From positions 1 through 64,000 of the forward strand of contig NZ_PYWX01000053.1 in NCBI RefSeq assembly GCF_003031675.1: 64,000 bases of DNA. The letters are read 5' to 3'. Below the pieces are notes generated by a model, which was not told where the DNA came from, searched no databases, and saw only the letters and a program-made list of their open reading frames with translations. This document shows, piece by piece, positions 42,561 through 50,619 of this stretch (positions are counted from its first letter, which is position 1; each line of letters starts with the position of its first letter). The position numbers and the translations under genes are program-made. The stretch comes from Pseudomonas palleroniana (lineage in GTDB: Bacteria; Pseudomonadota; Gammaproteobacteria; Pseudomonadales; Pseudomonadaceae).

Positions 42561-43124
42561 TCACACCGCCGCCGCTTGCGCCTCCAGGTACTCATCCGCC
42601 GACATCACGGCGGCATAACCAAATGCCAGCGACGCCATGTAGGCCCCATGCACCTGCGCCGCTGGAATCAGTTGGCCGTTGAACTCCAGGTCGCGTGTCG
42701 CACAGGCGTCATGAATCACTGTGACCTTGTACCCCAGGTCTGCGGCAGCCCGTACCACGCCGTCGATGCACATATGGCTCATGCTGCCGACCACCACCAG
42801 TTCGGTGATGCTGCGCTGTTCCAGCAGGGTGCGCAGGTCAGTCTGGCGAAAGGCGTTCACAAAGTGTTTGAGTACCACCGGCTCGTTGCCCTCATTCAGC
42901 ACTTTGCTGCGCAGGTGGGCACCCTCGGAGCCCGGCGTGAAGAACGGAGCGTCGTCGGAGGTGAACTCATGACGCACATGGATCACCGCATCGCCTTTCT
43001 GGCGAAACGCCTGCAGTACCTGTGCGGCCTTGTCCGCCGCAGTCTCCACGCCGTCAAGCGGCCACTTACCCTGGGGGAAATAGTCATTCTGGATATCGAT
43101 CAGGATGAGTGCTTGCTTGACCAT
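42561..43124 (-). CDS. Isochorismatase-family cysteine hydrolase
   Basis: 187-residue alpha/beta hydrolase of the isochorismatase/nicotinamidase superfamily. The catalytic triad is visible as D10 (LIDIQNDYF), K86 (VVLKHFVNAF) and C119 (SMSHMCIDG). The exact substrate cannot be read from the sequence; related proteins act on amides such as nicotinamide or N-carbamoyl compounds. It stands alone on the minus strand, converging with tam. Confidence 0.88.
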   Translation of the reverse strand: MVKQALILIDIQNDYFPQGKWPLDGVETAADKAAQVLQAFRQKGDAVIHVRHEFTSDDAPFFTPGSEGAHLRSKVLNEGNEPVVLKHFVNAFRQTDLRTLLEQRSITELVVVGSMSHMCIDGVVRAAADLGYKVTVIHDACATRDLEFNGQLIPAAQVHGAYMASLAFGYAAVMSADEYLEAQAAAV

Positions 43125-43331
43125 GTATGTTGCCTCGCGATGGATGATGGGCTGCGCAGAATCGTGCAGAACGCCACCACCTTAAAGCGGCGTCGTGCAG
43201 AATAAAACAGGCTAACTGCCATCGCTTTCTTTGCAACTGCTTGATTTCACAAACGTCCTTTTTCAGCGCGCCTTGGCGTGATCCCTGCAACCTTATCCCC
43301 ACATATATGGCGGGATGGCCAAGGGGGACGC

Positions 43332-44441
43332 ATGACCCCGATTCAACGCAAGAGGCTGGTAGTCGCTCACTCCACACGCGAGGGTGCGCCGTTGCACGAG
43401 GTGGAAACCAACCGTGCCCTGGCACGCTGGCTGGCGCAGATTCTGGGGCTCAGATTCGGTGGCAGCTACGACCCCGAGTTGCATGCCGGACGAGCCTTGT
43501 ACCTTTTACCCACACAAACCCTGGTGGGCCAGGCCCAGGCACGCGCACTCAATGTCCATGGCCCGGAAGATCTGTGGGGCGGCTACGTCGATCACGATTT
43601 CATCTGCACCAAAGCCATCAGTCATGGTGTGCTCAGCCCGCAAGCCAAAACCCCCGAAGGTTGGTCAACGCTGTTCTGCGAGCGTGTGCGAACCGTCGTA
43701 TTGGACGGCTTGAGTGTCTTTGCCCTGGAAGACGCACGACCTGCAGCGACCCGTTTGCTCTACAGCGGGCCCATTCGCATGAAACCCGTGCATGCCTGCG
43801 CGGGGCGTGGCCAGGAAGTTATCCACAGCGTGGATGAATTCGACGCGGTGCTGGCACGGCCCGACGCCGCGCAACGTTTCAGTGAAGGCATGGTGCTGGA
43901 GCAGGACCTGCACGATGTGGTCACCCACAGCGTGGGGCAGAGTTTTATCGCCGGTCACGTGTTGAGCTACTGCGGCGAGCAATACCTGACAACAGACGGG
44001 CAGGGCGAAAACGTCTACGGCGGCTCCAACCTGTTGGTGGTACCCGGAGGCTACGACGACCTGTTGCAGCTCGAACTGTCCGATGACGTGCGCGAAGCCA
44101 TCGTACAAGCCAGGGTTTTCGACACGGCGGCCGATGAGGCGTACCCCGGTTTTTATGCTTCACGGCGCAACTACGACATCGCCCAGGGCCTGGACAACGA
44201 TGGCCAGCGTCGCAGTGGTGTGCTTGAACAATCCTGGCGCATGGGCGGGGCCAGCAGTGCGGAAGTCGCCGCCCTGCAAACGTTTATCAACGACCCCGGC
44301 CTGCGCGCGATCCGTGTGTCCTCAGTGGAAACCTACGAGGACCAACCGCTGCCCGCCGACGCCATCGAGGTGTATCGCGGCCCGGCGCAAAACAGCGAAT
44401 TTCTTCTCAAGTACGTGACGGTTAAAACTTATGACGGCTAG
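43332..44441 (+). CDS. DUF3182 protein with ATP-grasp-like motifs
   Basis: 369-residue protein that I recognise as the uncharacterised DUF3182 family. From about residue 145 it reads like an ATP-grasp fold: K151 and the AGRGQ loop (157-161) in IRMKPVHACAGRGQ, the hinge-like MVLEQDL (187-193), and a C-terminal D282...D288 followed by GVLEQSWRMGGAS (296-308), comparable to the metal-binding LEVNPR motif, with serine in place of asparagine. The ligase function is inference. ATG 43332 follows AAGGGGGA; the frame is open further upstream but without a good start. Its end overlaps the hydrolase gene by 11 bases. Confidence 0.75.
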   Translation: MTPIQRKRLVVAHSTREGAPLHEVETNRALARWLAQILGLRFGGSYDPELHAGRALYLLPTQTLVGQAQARALNVHGPEDLWGGYVDHDFICTKAISHGVLSPQAKTPEGWSTLFCERVRTVVLDGLSVFALEDARPAATRLLYSGPIRMKPVHACAGRGQEVIHSVDEFDAVLARPDAAQRFSEGMVLEQDLHDVVTHSVGQSFIAGHVLSYCGEQYLTTDGQGENVYGGSNLLVVPGGYDDLLQLELSDDVREAIVQARVFDTAADEAYPGFYASRRNYDIAQGLDNDGQRRSGVLEQSWRMGGASSAEVAALQTFINDPGLRAIRVSSVETYEDQPLPADAIEVYRGPAQNSEFLLKYVTVKTYDG

Positions 44442-45186
44442 AAGCGAAAGCATTGCGATCGACATTGACGACGAACAGATGAGCGCTACGTTCCTGAGCC
44501 CCAAGTCCAAAGTACCCGGGGTATTGTTTGTGCACGGCTGGGGCGGTAGCCAGGAGCGCGACCTTGAACGCGCCAAAGGCATTGCCGGCCTGGGGTGCGT
44601 GTGCCTGACCTTCGACCTGCGCGGCCACGCCGGTAGTGGCATTCCATTGGCGCGAGTGACCCGTGAAGACAACCTGCGCGACCTGCTGGCGGCCTACGAT
44701 CGGTTACTGGCGCACCCGGCAATCGATACCTCGGCCGTGGCCGTGGTGGGCACCAGCTACGGCGGCTACCTCGCGGCGATACTCACCTCGTTGCGCCCCG
44801 TGCGCTGGCTGGCGCTGCGCGTGCCTGCGCTGTACCGCGACCAGGAATGGCTCAAGCCCAAACGCGATCTGGATAAGGCCGACCTGATGGATTACCGCAG
44901 TACGCTGGTTCACGCCGAGACCAATCGCGCCTTGCACGCGTGTTCCGTGTTTACCGGGGATGTACTGATTGTCGAATCGGAAACCGATGACCATGTGCCC
45001 CACGCGACGATCATGAGCTACCGCGCGGCGTGCCAGCACACGCACTCCCTGACGCATCGCATCATCGATGGGGCCGACCATTCCCTCAGCGATCCGGTGT
45101 CCCAGCAGGCCTACACCTCAATCCTGGTGGACTGGGTCACCGAGATGGTGGTGGGCGAACGGTTGAGTATCATCCAGTCCCCGTAG
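44431..45186 (+). CDS. Alpha/beta hydrolase
   Basis: 251-residue cytoplasmic hydrolase of the dienelactone-hydrolase/peptidase-like group. Visible elements: oxyanion HGWGG (residues 35-39), nucleophile S109 in GTSYGG, acid D186 in ESETDDHVP and H217 in GADHSLSD. It starts 11 bases inside the DUF3182 gene, so the two proteins are made together and probably act in one pathway. Substrate unknown. Its stop is 5 bases from the stop of the converging ybhN-like gene. Confidence 0.85.
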   Translation: MTARSESIAIDIDDEQMSATFLSPKSKVPGVLFVHGWGGSQERDLERAKGIAGLGCVCLTFDLRGHAGSGIPLARVTREDNLRDLLAAYDRLLAHPAIDTSAVAVVGTSYGGYLAAILTSLRPVRWLALRVPALYRDQEWLKPKRDLDKADLMDYRSTLVHAETNRALHACSVFTGDVLIVESETDDHVPHATIMSYRAACQHTHSLTHRIIDGADHSLSDPVSQQAYTSILVDWVTEMVVGERLSIIQSP

Positions 45187-45191
45187 AGCGT

Positions 45192-46148
45192 TCATGCGGG
45201 TGTCTTCTTGACCCTGAGCGCCTTGGCCTTGGCTTCCACGGCGAGGTACATCATCAGCGCGATCAACAGCGGCACAATAAAGTAGATGGCCCGATAGGCG
45301 ATCAACCCCGCCAGCAAGCTGCCCCGCGACGCCTCATGCTGCATCAGCGCAATGAACACCGCTTCCAGTACGCCCAGCCCGGCCGGTATATGGGTGAGCA
45401 CCCCGGCAATCGCGCTGATCAGCAGCACGCCCAGTACCAGTGGGTAGTCCAGTTTGGCCGGTAGCAGGGTGAAGATCACCGCAGCCATCAGCGACCAGTT
45501 CAGCGCCCCCAACATCAACTGCAAGCACGCCATGCGCAGGGACGGCAGGTTGATTTCCATGCCGCGAATCGTCCAGGCGCGTTTTTTCGAATACCGGCAG
45601 GCCAGCAGATACCCGAGGCTGACCAGCACCAACACAGCACCAATGCCTTGCAGCGCAGCACTGCTGACTTTCCAGCCGGGCGGCATGCTGACCAGCCCGC
45701 TGCTGAAAATCACCCCGGCTATCGCCATGTAGCCGAACCAGTTGGTCGCCAGGCTGAGGCCGAGGATCTTGGCAATATTGGCGGTGCTGACCCCCAGCCG
45801 CGAATACAGCCGGTAACGCATGGCGATACCGCCAACCCAGGCACTCAGGTTGAGGTTGAACGCGTAGCTGATGATGCCCACCGGCAAAATCTGCTTCCAC
45901 ACCAGGGGCTGGCGAATATAGGTGCGGCCGATCAGGTCGAAGCTGGCGTACACCAGGAAACTGCACAGCGTCAGCGCGCTGGCGATCACCAGTGTGCGCA
46001 CTTTGAAGTCGCCCAGGGTCTGGACCACTTCGCTCCAATCGATACGCCGTGCGAGCAAGGTGAACAGCACGATCAGCAACAGGAAAAAGGCGATGGTCAG
46101 CGGTTTTTTCCAGCGCTTGAACCGCGAACCTTGGGCATCAGATGTCAT
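45192..46148 (-). CDS. ybhN: YbhN-like membrane protein (lysylphosphatidylglycerol synthase TM region family)
   Basis: Multi-span inner-membrane protein of 318 residues with about eight hydrophobic segments, of the UPF0104/LPG synthase transmembrane family. In E. coli ybhN lies directly after the cardiolipin synthase gene ybhO/clsB, as here, which suggests a role in phospholipid handling. ATG 46148 overlaps the clsB end by 11 bases; an ATG at 46163 would be five residues longer. Confidence 0.85.
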   Translation of the reverse strand: MTSDAQGSRFKRWKKPLTIAFFLLLIVLFTLLARRIDWSEVVQTLGDFKVRTLVIASALTLCSFLVYASFDLIGRTYIRQPLVWKQILPVGIISYAFNLNLSAWVGGIAMRYRLYSRLGVSTANIAKILGLSLATNWFGYMAIAGVIFSSGLVSMPPGWKVSSAALQGIGAVLVLVSLGYLLACRYSKKRAWTIRGMEINLPSLRMACLQLMLGALNWSLMAAVIFTLLPAKLDYPLVLGVLLISAIAGVLTHIPAGLGVLEAVFIALMQHEASRGSLLAGLIAYRAIYFIVPLLIALMMYLAVEAKAKALRVKKTPA

Positions 46149-47400
46149 GGTGCTGGACCTCAAAAGGTTCGAGTCGAGGCTTGTGTTTCGGCAACCGGCC
46201 TGCCAGCGCCGGGAAATGCCGCATCACATGAAACACCAGGAACCCGACGGTCAAACGCCAGAGCCACAGGCGCTGCTTGCGGTTTTCCGGCAGGGTGCGG
46301 CAATGGTTGTTGGCCAGGTTTTCCAGGCGCTCATACAGATGCTGATTGAATGCACGATCGCGGATCAGCACATTGGCTTCCAGGTTCAATGCCAGGCTCA
46401 GCGGGTCCAGATTGCTTGAGCCCACGGTGCTCCAGTCGTCATCCACCAGCGCCACCTTGCCGTGCAGCGGGCGCTCGCAGTACTCGTGAATCACCACGCC
46501 GTCCTTGAGCAGATAACCATAGAGCGTGCGCGCCGCCAGTTTGGCCAACAGCACGTCAGGCTGGCCCTGCATGATCAGTTGCACGTGCACGCCCCGGCGC
46601 GCGGCATTGCGGATTTCGCGCAACAGGCGATAGCCAGGGAAAAAGTAGGCGTTGGCGATCACCACGCGCTGTTGTGCCTGGCTCAATGCGTAGATGTAGG
46701 CTTCTTCGATGTCATCGCGGTGCTGCACGTTATCGCGGTAAATCAGGCGCACCTGGCCATCGCCGTTTTCGGTGTGCCACAGCGACGGCCTCTGCTGGCG
46801 CCGCCGCCAGCCGCGGCGCGTGCGTACCTGGCGGCCACTTTGCGCAAGCGCGAAATGATGCAGGTCCGCCACCGCCGGCCCGATAATGCGCAGCGCATAA
46901 TCCTGCTTGGCCTCGGGGCCATAATCACCCAAGTGATCGGCAGAGAAATTGATGCCGCCGATGAACGCGACTTCGGCATCCACCACCACAATCTTGCGGT
47001 GCAGGCGACGAAACCAATTGGTGCGAATGCCCAGCGTCTTGGCCGCCGGGTCGAACATCTGCACCACCACTCCGGCCTCGGCCAGTTCCCCCAGGAACGC
47101 CGGGCTCAGCTCGCCGCAACCAAATCCATCCAGGCTGGCCACTACCTTCACCCCACGGTTCGCGGCCTCGATCAGCACGGCCTTGAGCTCATGGCCGACC
47201 TTGTCTTCGAAGAGGATGAAGGTCTCCAACAGGATCTCCCGTCGGGCGTTACGCAAGGCATCGAAGACCCGTGGAAAGTACGCCTCGCCGTTCTCCAGCA
47301 ACTCGACCTGGTTACCGCTCTGCCAGCCGTAATCCAGGTCGCGGGCCTTGGCTTCGTCTGGCGGCTGATCAGTGGAAATATGCTCTACGGCCACGTTCAT
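46138..47400 (-). CDS. clsB: Cardiolipin synthase B
   Basis: Phospholipase-D superfamily enzyme that makes cardiolipin; E. coli ClsB joins phosphatidylglycerol units and can also make phosphatidylglycerol. 420 residues without the N-terminal membrane spans of ClsA. Two HKD motifs are visible: H134/K136/D141 in LHRKIVVVD and H313/K315/D320 in LHGKVALVD. The start ATG 47400 overlaps the stop of the upstream nuclease-like gene by four bases (ATGA). An in-frame extension to 47448 is rejected. Confidence 0.92.
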   Translation of the reverse strand: MNVAVEHISTDQPPDEAKARDLDYGWQSGNQVELLENGEAYFPRVFDALRNARREILLETFILFEDKVGHELKAVLIEAANRGVKVVASLDGFGCGELSPAFLGELAEAGVVVQMFDPAAKTLGIRTNWFRRLHRKIVVVDAEVAFIGGINFSADHLGDYGPEAKQDYALRIIGPAVADLHHFALAQSGRQVRTRRGWRRRQQRPSLWHTENGDGQVRLIYRDNVQHRDDIEEAYIYALSQAQQRVVIANAYFFPGYRLLREIRNAARRGVHVQLIMQGQPDVLLAKLAARTLYGYLLKDGVVIHEYCERPLHGKVALVDDDWSTVGSSNLDPLSLALNLEANVLIRDRAFNQHLYERLENLANNHCRTLPENRKQRLWLWRLTVGFLVFHVMRHFPALAGRLPKHKPRLEPFEVQHHDI

Positions 47401-48173
47401 AGTTCGATCTCCACCGACAGCGGCACATGGTCCGACAGGTGGGACCATGGCCGTGTCGTCAGTACCCGGGGGTTATGCACCTTCACATTGCGCACGTAAA
47501 TTCGGTCCAATGGCAGCAAAGGCAGGCGTGCAGGGAATGTACGCGCAGGCTTGCCCAGGGCTTGTACGAAGACTTCCTGAAGGCCGCTCTGGCTCAGGTC
47601 GGCCTTCCGGCGCCAGTCGTTGAAATCGCCGGCCACCACCAGCGGCGCCGTGGCGGGAATCTCGCTGATGCGCTGCTCCAGCAAGCGCAATTGCTGCTGG
47701 CGATGCACCTCACGCAAGCCTAAATGAATGCAGATCGCGTGCACTTCCTGCCCGGTGCCCGGCAAGCGCAGCACGCAATGCAGCAGGCCACGGTTTTCAT
47801 GCCCGCTTTGCGAGATATCGAGGTTGTCGTAGCGCACGATCTGGAATTTCGACAACAGCGCGTTGCCGTGATCGCCATGGGGGTAGACCGCATTGCGCCC
47901 GTAAGCGAACTGCGGCCAGATGCTGTCGGCGAGGAACTCGTACTGCGGCATATTCGGCCAGTCGCTGTAGCGCTGGGGGTGGCGTTCGTGCGTGCCGTGG
48001 ATCTCCTGCAGGAACACCATATCGGCGCCGACGCTGCGCACCGCTTCACGCAGCTCGGGCAGGATGAAGCGTCGATTCAGCGCGGTGAAGCCCTTGTGGA
48101 TATTCACCGTCAGCACCGTGAAATGCGTGATGGCCGTGGTGGGTGGGGTAGGGACCAGCTCCACTTGGGTCAT
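47397..48173 (-). CDS. ybhP: Endonuclease/exonuclease/phosphatase-family protein (YbhP-like)
   Basis: 258 residues of the Mg-dependent EEP superfamily (fold of DNase I and inositol phosphatases). Visible motifs: VNIHKG near residue 23, the metal-binding glutamate in FLQEIHG, GDFNDWR near residue 183 and the C-terminal SDHVPL with the catalytic histidine. In E. coli ybhP precedes clsB (ybhO) and ybhN; the same order here, with 4-base overlaps on both sides, points to a lipid-related phosphoesterase rather than a DNA enzyme. Confidence 0.88.
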   Translation of the reverse strand: MTQVELVPTPPTTAITHFTVLTVNIHKGFTALNRRFILPELREAVRSVGADMVFLQEIHGTHERHPQRYSDWPNMPQYEFLADSIWPQFAYGRNAVYPHGDHGNALLSKFQIVRYDNLDISQSGHENRGLLHCVLRLPGTGQEVHAICIHLGLREVHRQQQLRLLEQRISEIPATAPLVVAGDFNDWRRKADLSQSGLQEVFVQALGKPARTFPARLPLLPLDRIYVRNVKVHNPRVLTTRPWSHLSDHVPLSVEIEL

Positions 48174-49096
48174 GGCAACACCCCCGGCTCCGGCAATGTG
48201 CCGGGCGTTGTCACCAGGTGTTTGTCCAGCCCGAAACGCTGCAGCAATTGGCGTGCATCAAAGGGCGCGCGCACCTTGATGTCATTGTCGAAAAAGCAGA
48301 AGACCTCGCGCTGTTTAAGGGCGCGGGGCTTGCGTTGCGGGGCGACCAGATGCGCATCCGCCGGTTGCTTGCCCTGCGCCCAGCACTCGATGCGATCGCC
48401 CCAACGCTTGAGGGCTTCGTCGCTGTAGCCGCTGGCGTACAGCTTTTTGTCGCCGTGCAAGCGCAGGTAAAGGAAATTGGCGGTGACGTCTTCGAGATAG
48501 GGCCACTTGCCGGCGGTGTCTGCGACCACCAGCGCTACGCCGTGTGTTGCCAGCATCTGCACGAATTCCGGTACCGCAAAGCTTTTATGGCGAATCTCCA
48601 CGGCGTGGCGCAACGCTCGCTTGCCATGGGGTTGCATGCTCGCCTTGCCATTCAGGCGCGGCTCATGCTGGCGGGCGAGGGCGGCGGCTTGTTGGGTATC
48701 GGTGGGTAATTCGGCCAGGAAGGCTTCGAACAGTGGCGGGTCGAACTGGAAGCTGGGCGGGAACTGCCAGAGGATCGGCCCAAGCTTTTCTTTCAGCTCC
48801 AGTACACCTGAGGCGAAGAAATTGGCCATCGCCTTGTGCACCTCGCGCAGGCGCAGGATATGCGTGATATAGCGCGGCGCCTTGACGCTGAACTGGAAGT
48901 CTTCAGGTGTCTGCGCATACCACTCGGCGTAGCGCTTGGGTGTTTGCAGCGCGTAGAACGAGCCGTTGATTTCGATGCTGTTGACGGCGCGTGACGCAAA
49001 CTGCAACTCACGTTTCTGGGTCAGCCCCTCGGGGTAGAAATCCCCGCGCCAAGGCTTGTAGCGCCAGCCGGAAATGCCGATGTGTATCGCCGCCAT
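48170..49096 (-). CDS. DUF72 family protein (YecE-like)
   Basis: 308 residues of the DUF72/YecE family with a TIM-barrel-like fold and unknown activity. Family signatures: IHIGISGWRYKPWRGDFYP at the N-terminus, VNSIEINGSFYALQ, a conserved FSVKAPRYITH segment and the C-terminal FCFFDNDI. It is the first gene of the overlapped unit yecE-like/ybhP/clsB/ybhN; its stop overlaps the ybhP start by four bases. No clear promoter seen in the gap 49097-49243. Confidence 0.88.
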   Translation of the reverse strand: MAAIHIGISGWRYKPWRGDFYPEGLTQKRELQFASRAVNSIEINGSFYALQTPKRYAEWYAQTPEDFQFSVKAPRYITHILRLREVHKAMANFFASGVLELKEKLGPILWQFPPSFQFDPPLFEAFLAELPTDTQQAAALARQHEPRLNGKASMQPHGKRALRHAVEIRHKSFAVPEFVQMLATHGVALVVADTAGKWPYLEDVTANFLYLRLHGDKKLYASGYSDEALKRWGDRIECWAQGKQPADAHLVAPQRKPRALKQREVFCFFDNDIKVRAPFDARQLLQRFGLDKHLVTTPGTLPEPGVLP

Positions 49097-49192
49097 GGTT
49101 GCTCCCGTGAATGATGGGTCGGTTGACCGCTGTTCAGGGATGACTGAGAGACTCGGCGGAAAGTTTCCCCGTTCCTACAGACGGCACATACC

Positions 49193-49225
49193 CAGGAGGG
49201 AGCGAGCAAGCCCGCTCCCCCTGGC
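49193..49225. repeat. Degenerate REP-like palindrome
   Basis: AGGAGGGAGC and GCTCCCCCT flank GAGCAAGCCC. It resembles the REP core GGGAGCAAGCCCCCTCCC found intact at 58109-58197 but the arms are imperfect. It lies between the DUF72 start and the MFS stop. Confidence 0.5.
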
Positions 49226-49243
49226 GTTTGCGCTGCGACGGCT

Positions 49244-50446
49244 TCAGTGCCCGGCGACGACAGGGTTCGACGACTCGGCATACACCGGCCCCAACCGGTC
49301 CAGTCGGCCACTCCATGCCGTCAGTGCCAATGCCACCAGCACCACCAGGCCACCGATCCAGGCCGTGTGGATCAGCCCCATATGCGCCACGATCAAACCT
49401 CCGCCCCAGGCGCCACCGGCGATACCCAGGTTAAACGCGGCGATATTCAGCCCCGATGCCACATCCACCGCTTGCGGGGTGTGATGCTCAGCCTGGCGCA
49501 CCACATACACCTGCAGGCCCGGCACGTTACCGAAGGCGACCGCGCCCCACACCAGTACGGTGGCCAGGGCCAGCCACGGGCTCGCTGCGGTGAACGTCAG
49601 CATGAACAACACCGCCGCGAGCAGGGCGAAGATGATTTTCAATGCACTGATGGGGCCGCGTTTATCGGCAAGCTTGCCGCCCCAGATATTCCCGGCGGCC
49701 ACCGAAACGCCGTACACCAGCAGCACCAGGCTCACCGTGCTGGCGCTGAAGCCAGAGATATCCTGAAGGATCGGCGCCAGGAAGGTGAACGCGATAAACG
49801 AGCCGCCGTAGCCGATGGCGGTCATGGCATACACCAGCAGCAGGCGCGGTTGCTGGAGCACTTGCAGTTGTTGCAGCAGTGACGCGGGTTTGCTGTGGCT
49901 GATGTTTTTCGGCACATAGATCAGGCTGCCGATAAACGCGATGACGCCCAGGGCCGAGACGGCCAGGAAGGTTTCACGCCAGCCGAAATGCTGGCCGATG
50001 AAGGTGCCCAGCGGTACGCCGGTGACCAGGGCGACGGTCAAGCCGGTAAACATGATGGCGATTGCGCTGGCGGCTTTTTCCTTGGGCACAAGGCTGGTGG
50101 CGATGGTCGAGCCGATCGAGAAAAACACGCCATGGGCCAGGCCGGTGACGATCCGCGCCAGCACCAGGGACTCATAACTCGGCGCCTGCCAGGCCAGCAG
50201 GTTGCCGAGGGTGAACAGCACCATCAACGACAGCAGCAGCAATTTGCGCGGCACTTTGCCGGTGAGGGCGGTGAGCACCGGCGCGCCGATGGCGACGCCC
50301 AGGGCGTAGAGGCTGACCAACAAGCCGGCGGACGGCAGGTCGACACCCAGGTCGGTGCCGATGGTAGGTAACAGGCCAACGATGACGAACTCGGTCGTCC
50401 CGATGGCGAAAGCGCTGAGGGTCAGCGCGAGCAAGGCAATGGGCAT
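49244..50446 (-). CDS. MFS transporter, DHA1/AraJ-like
   Basis: 400-residue inner-membrane exporter with twelve predicted spans. The N-terminus MPIALLALTLSAFAIGTTEFVIVGLLPTI-type sequence (first twenty residues shown by MPIALLALTLSAFAIGTTEF) marks the arabinose-efflux/chloramphenicol-resistance-like DHA1 group. GLAHGVFFSIGSTIATSLV in span 4-5 is also typical. Substrate cannot be predicted. It is divergent from the large mechanosensitive channel with a gap of 173 bases that shows no clear operator. Confidence 0.88.
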   Translation of the reverse strand: MPIALLALTLSAFAIGTTEFVIVGLLPTIGTDLGVDLPSAGLLVSLYALGVAIGAPVLTALTGKVPRKLLLLSLMVLFTLGNLLAWQAPSYESLVLARIVTGLAHGVFFSIGSTIATSLVPKEKAASAIAIMFTGLTVALVTGVPLGTFIGQHFGWRETFLAVSALGVIAFIGSLIYVPKNISHSKPASLLQQLQVLQQPRLLLVYAMTAIGYGGSFIAFTFLAPILQDISGFSASTVSLVLLVYGVSVAAGNIWGGKLADKRGPISALKIIFALLAAVLFMLTFTAASPWLALATVLVWGAVAFGNVPGLQVYVVRQAEHHTPQAVDVASGLNIAAFNLGIAGGAWGGGLIVAHMGLIHTAWIGGLVVLVALALTAWSGRLDRLGPVYAESSNPVVAGH

Positions 50447-50619
50447 GGCTGCAACTCCGGTGGGTTTGATTCAGGAGCGCAGTGTCTGGGTTTGGCTTGT
50501 GCGGAAAAAGCCAAGGATTGGCATTTGATATTTGCCTCGTGCGCAAAAGTAAGGCGAGGGGAACGATCAGGGCGCAAACCCGTCAGTTCCTTACAGACCC
50601 TGCTGAAGGAGCCGCTGTT

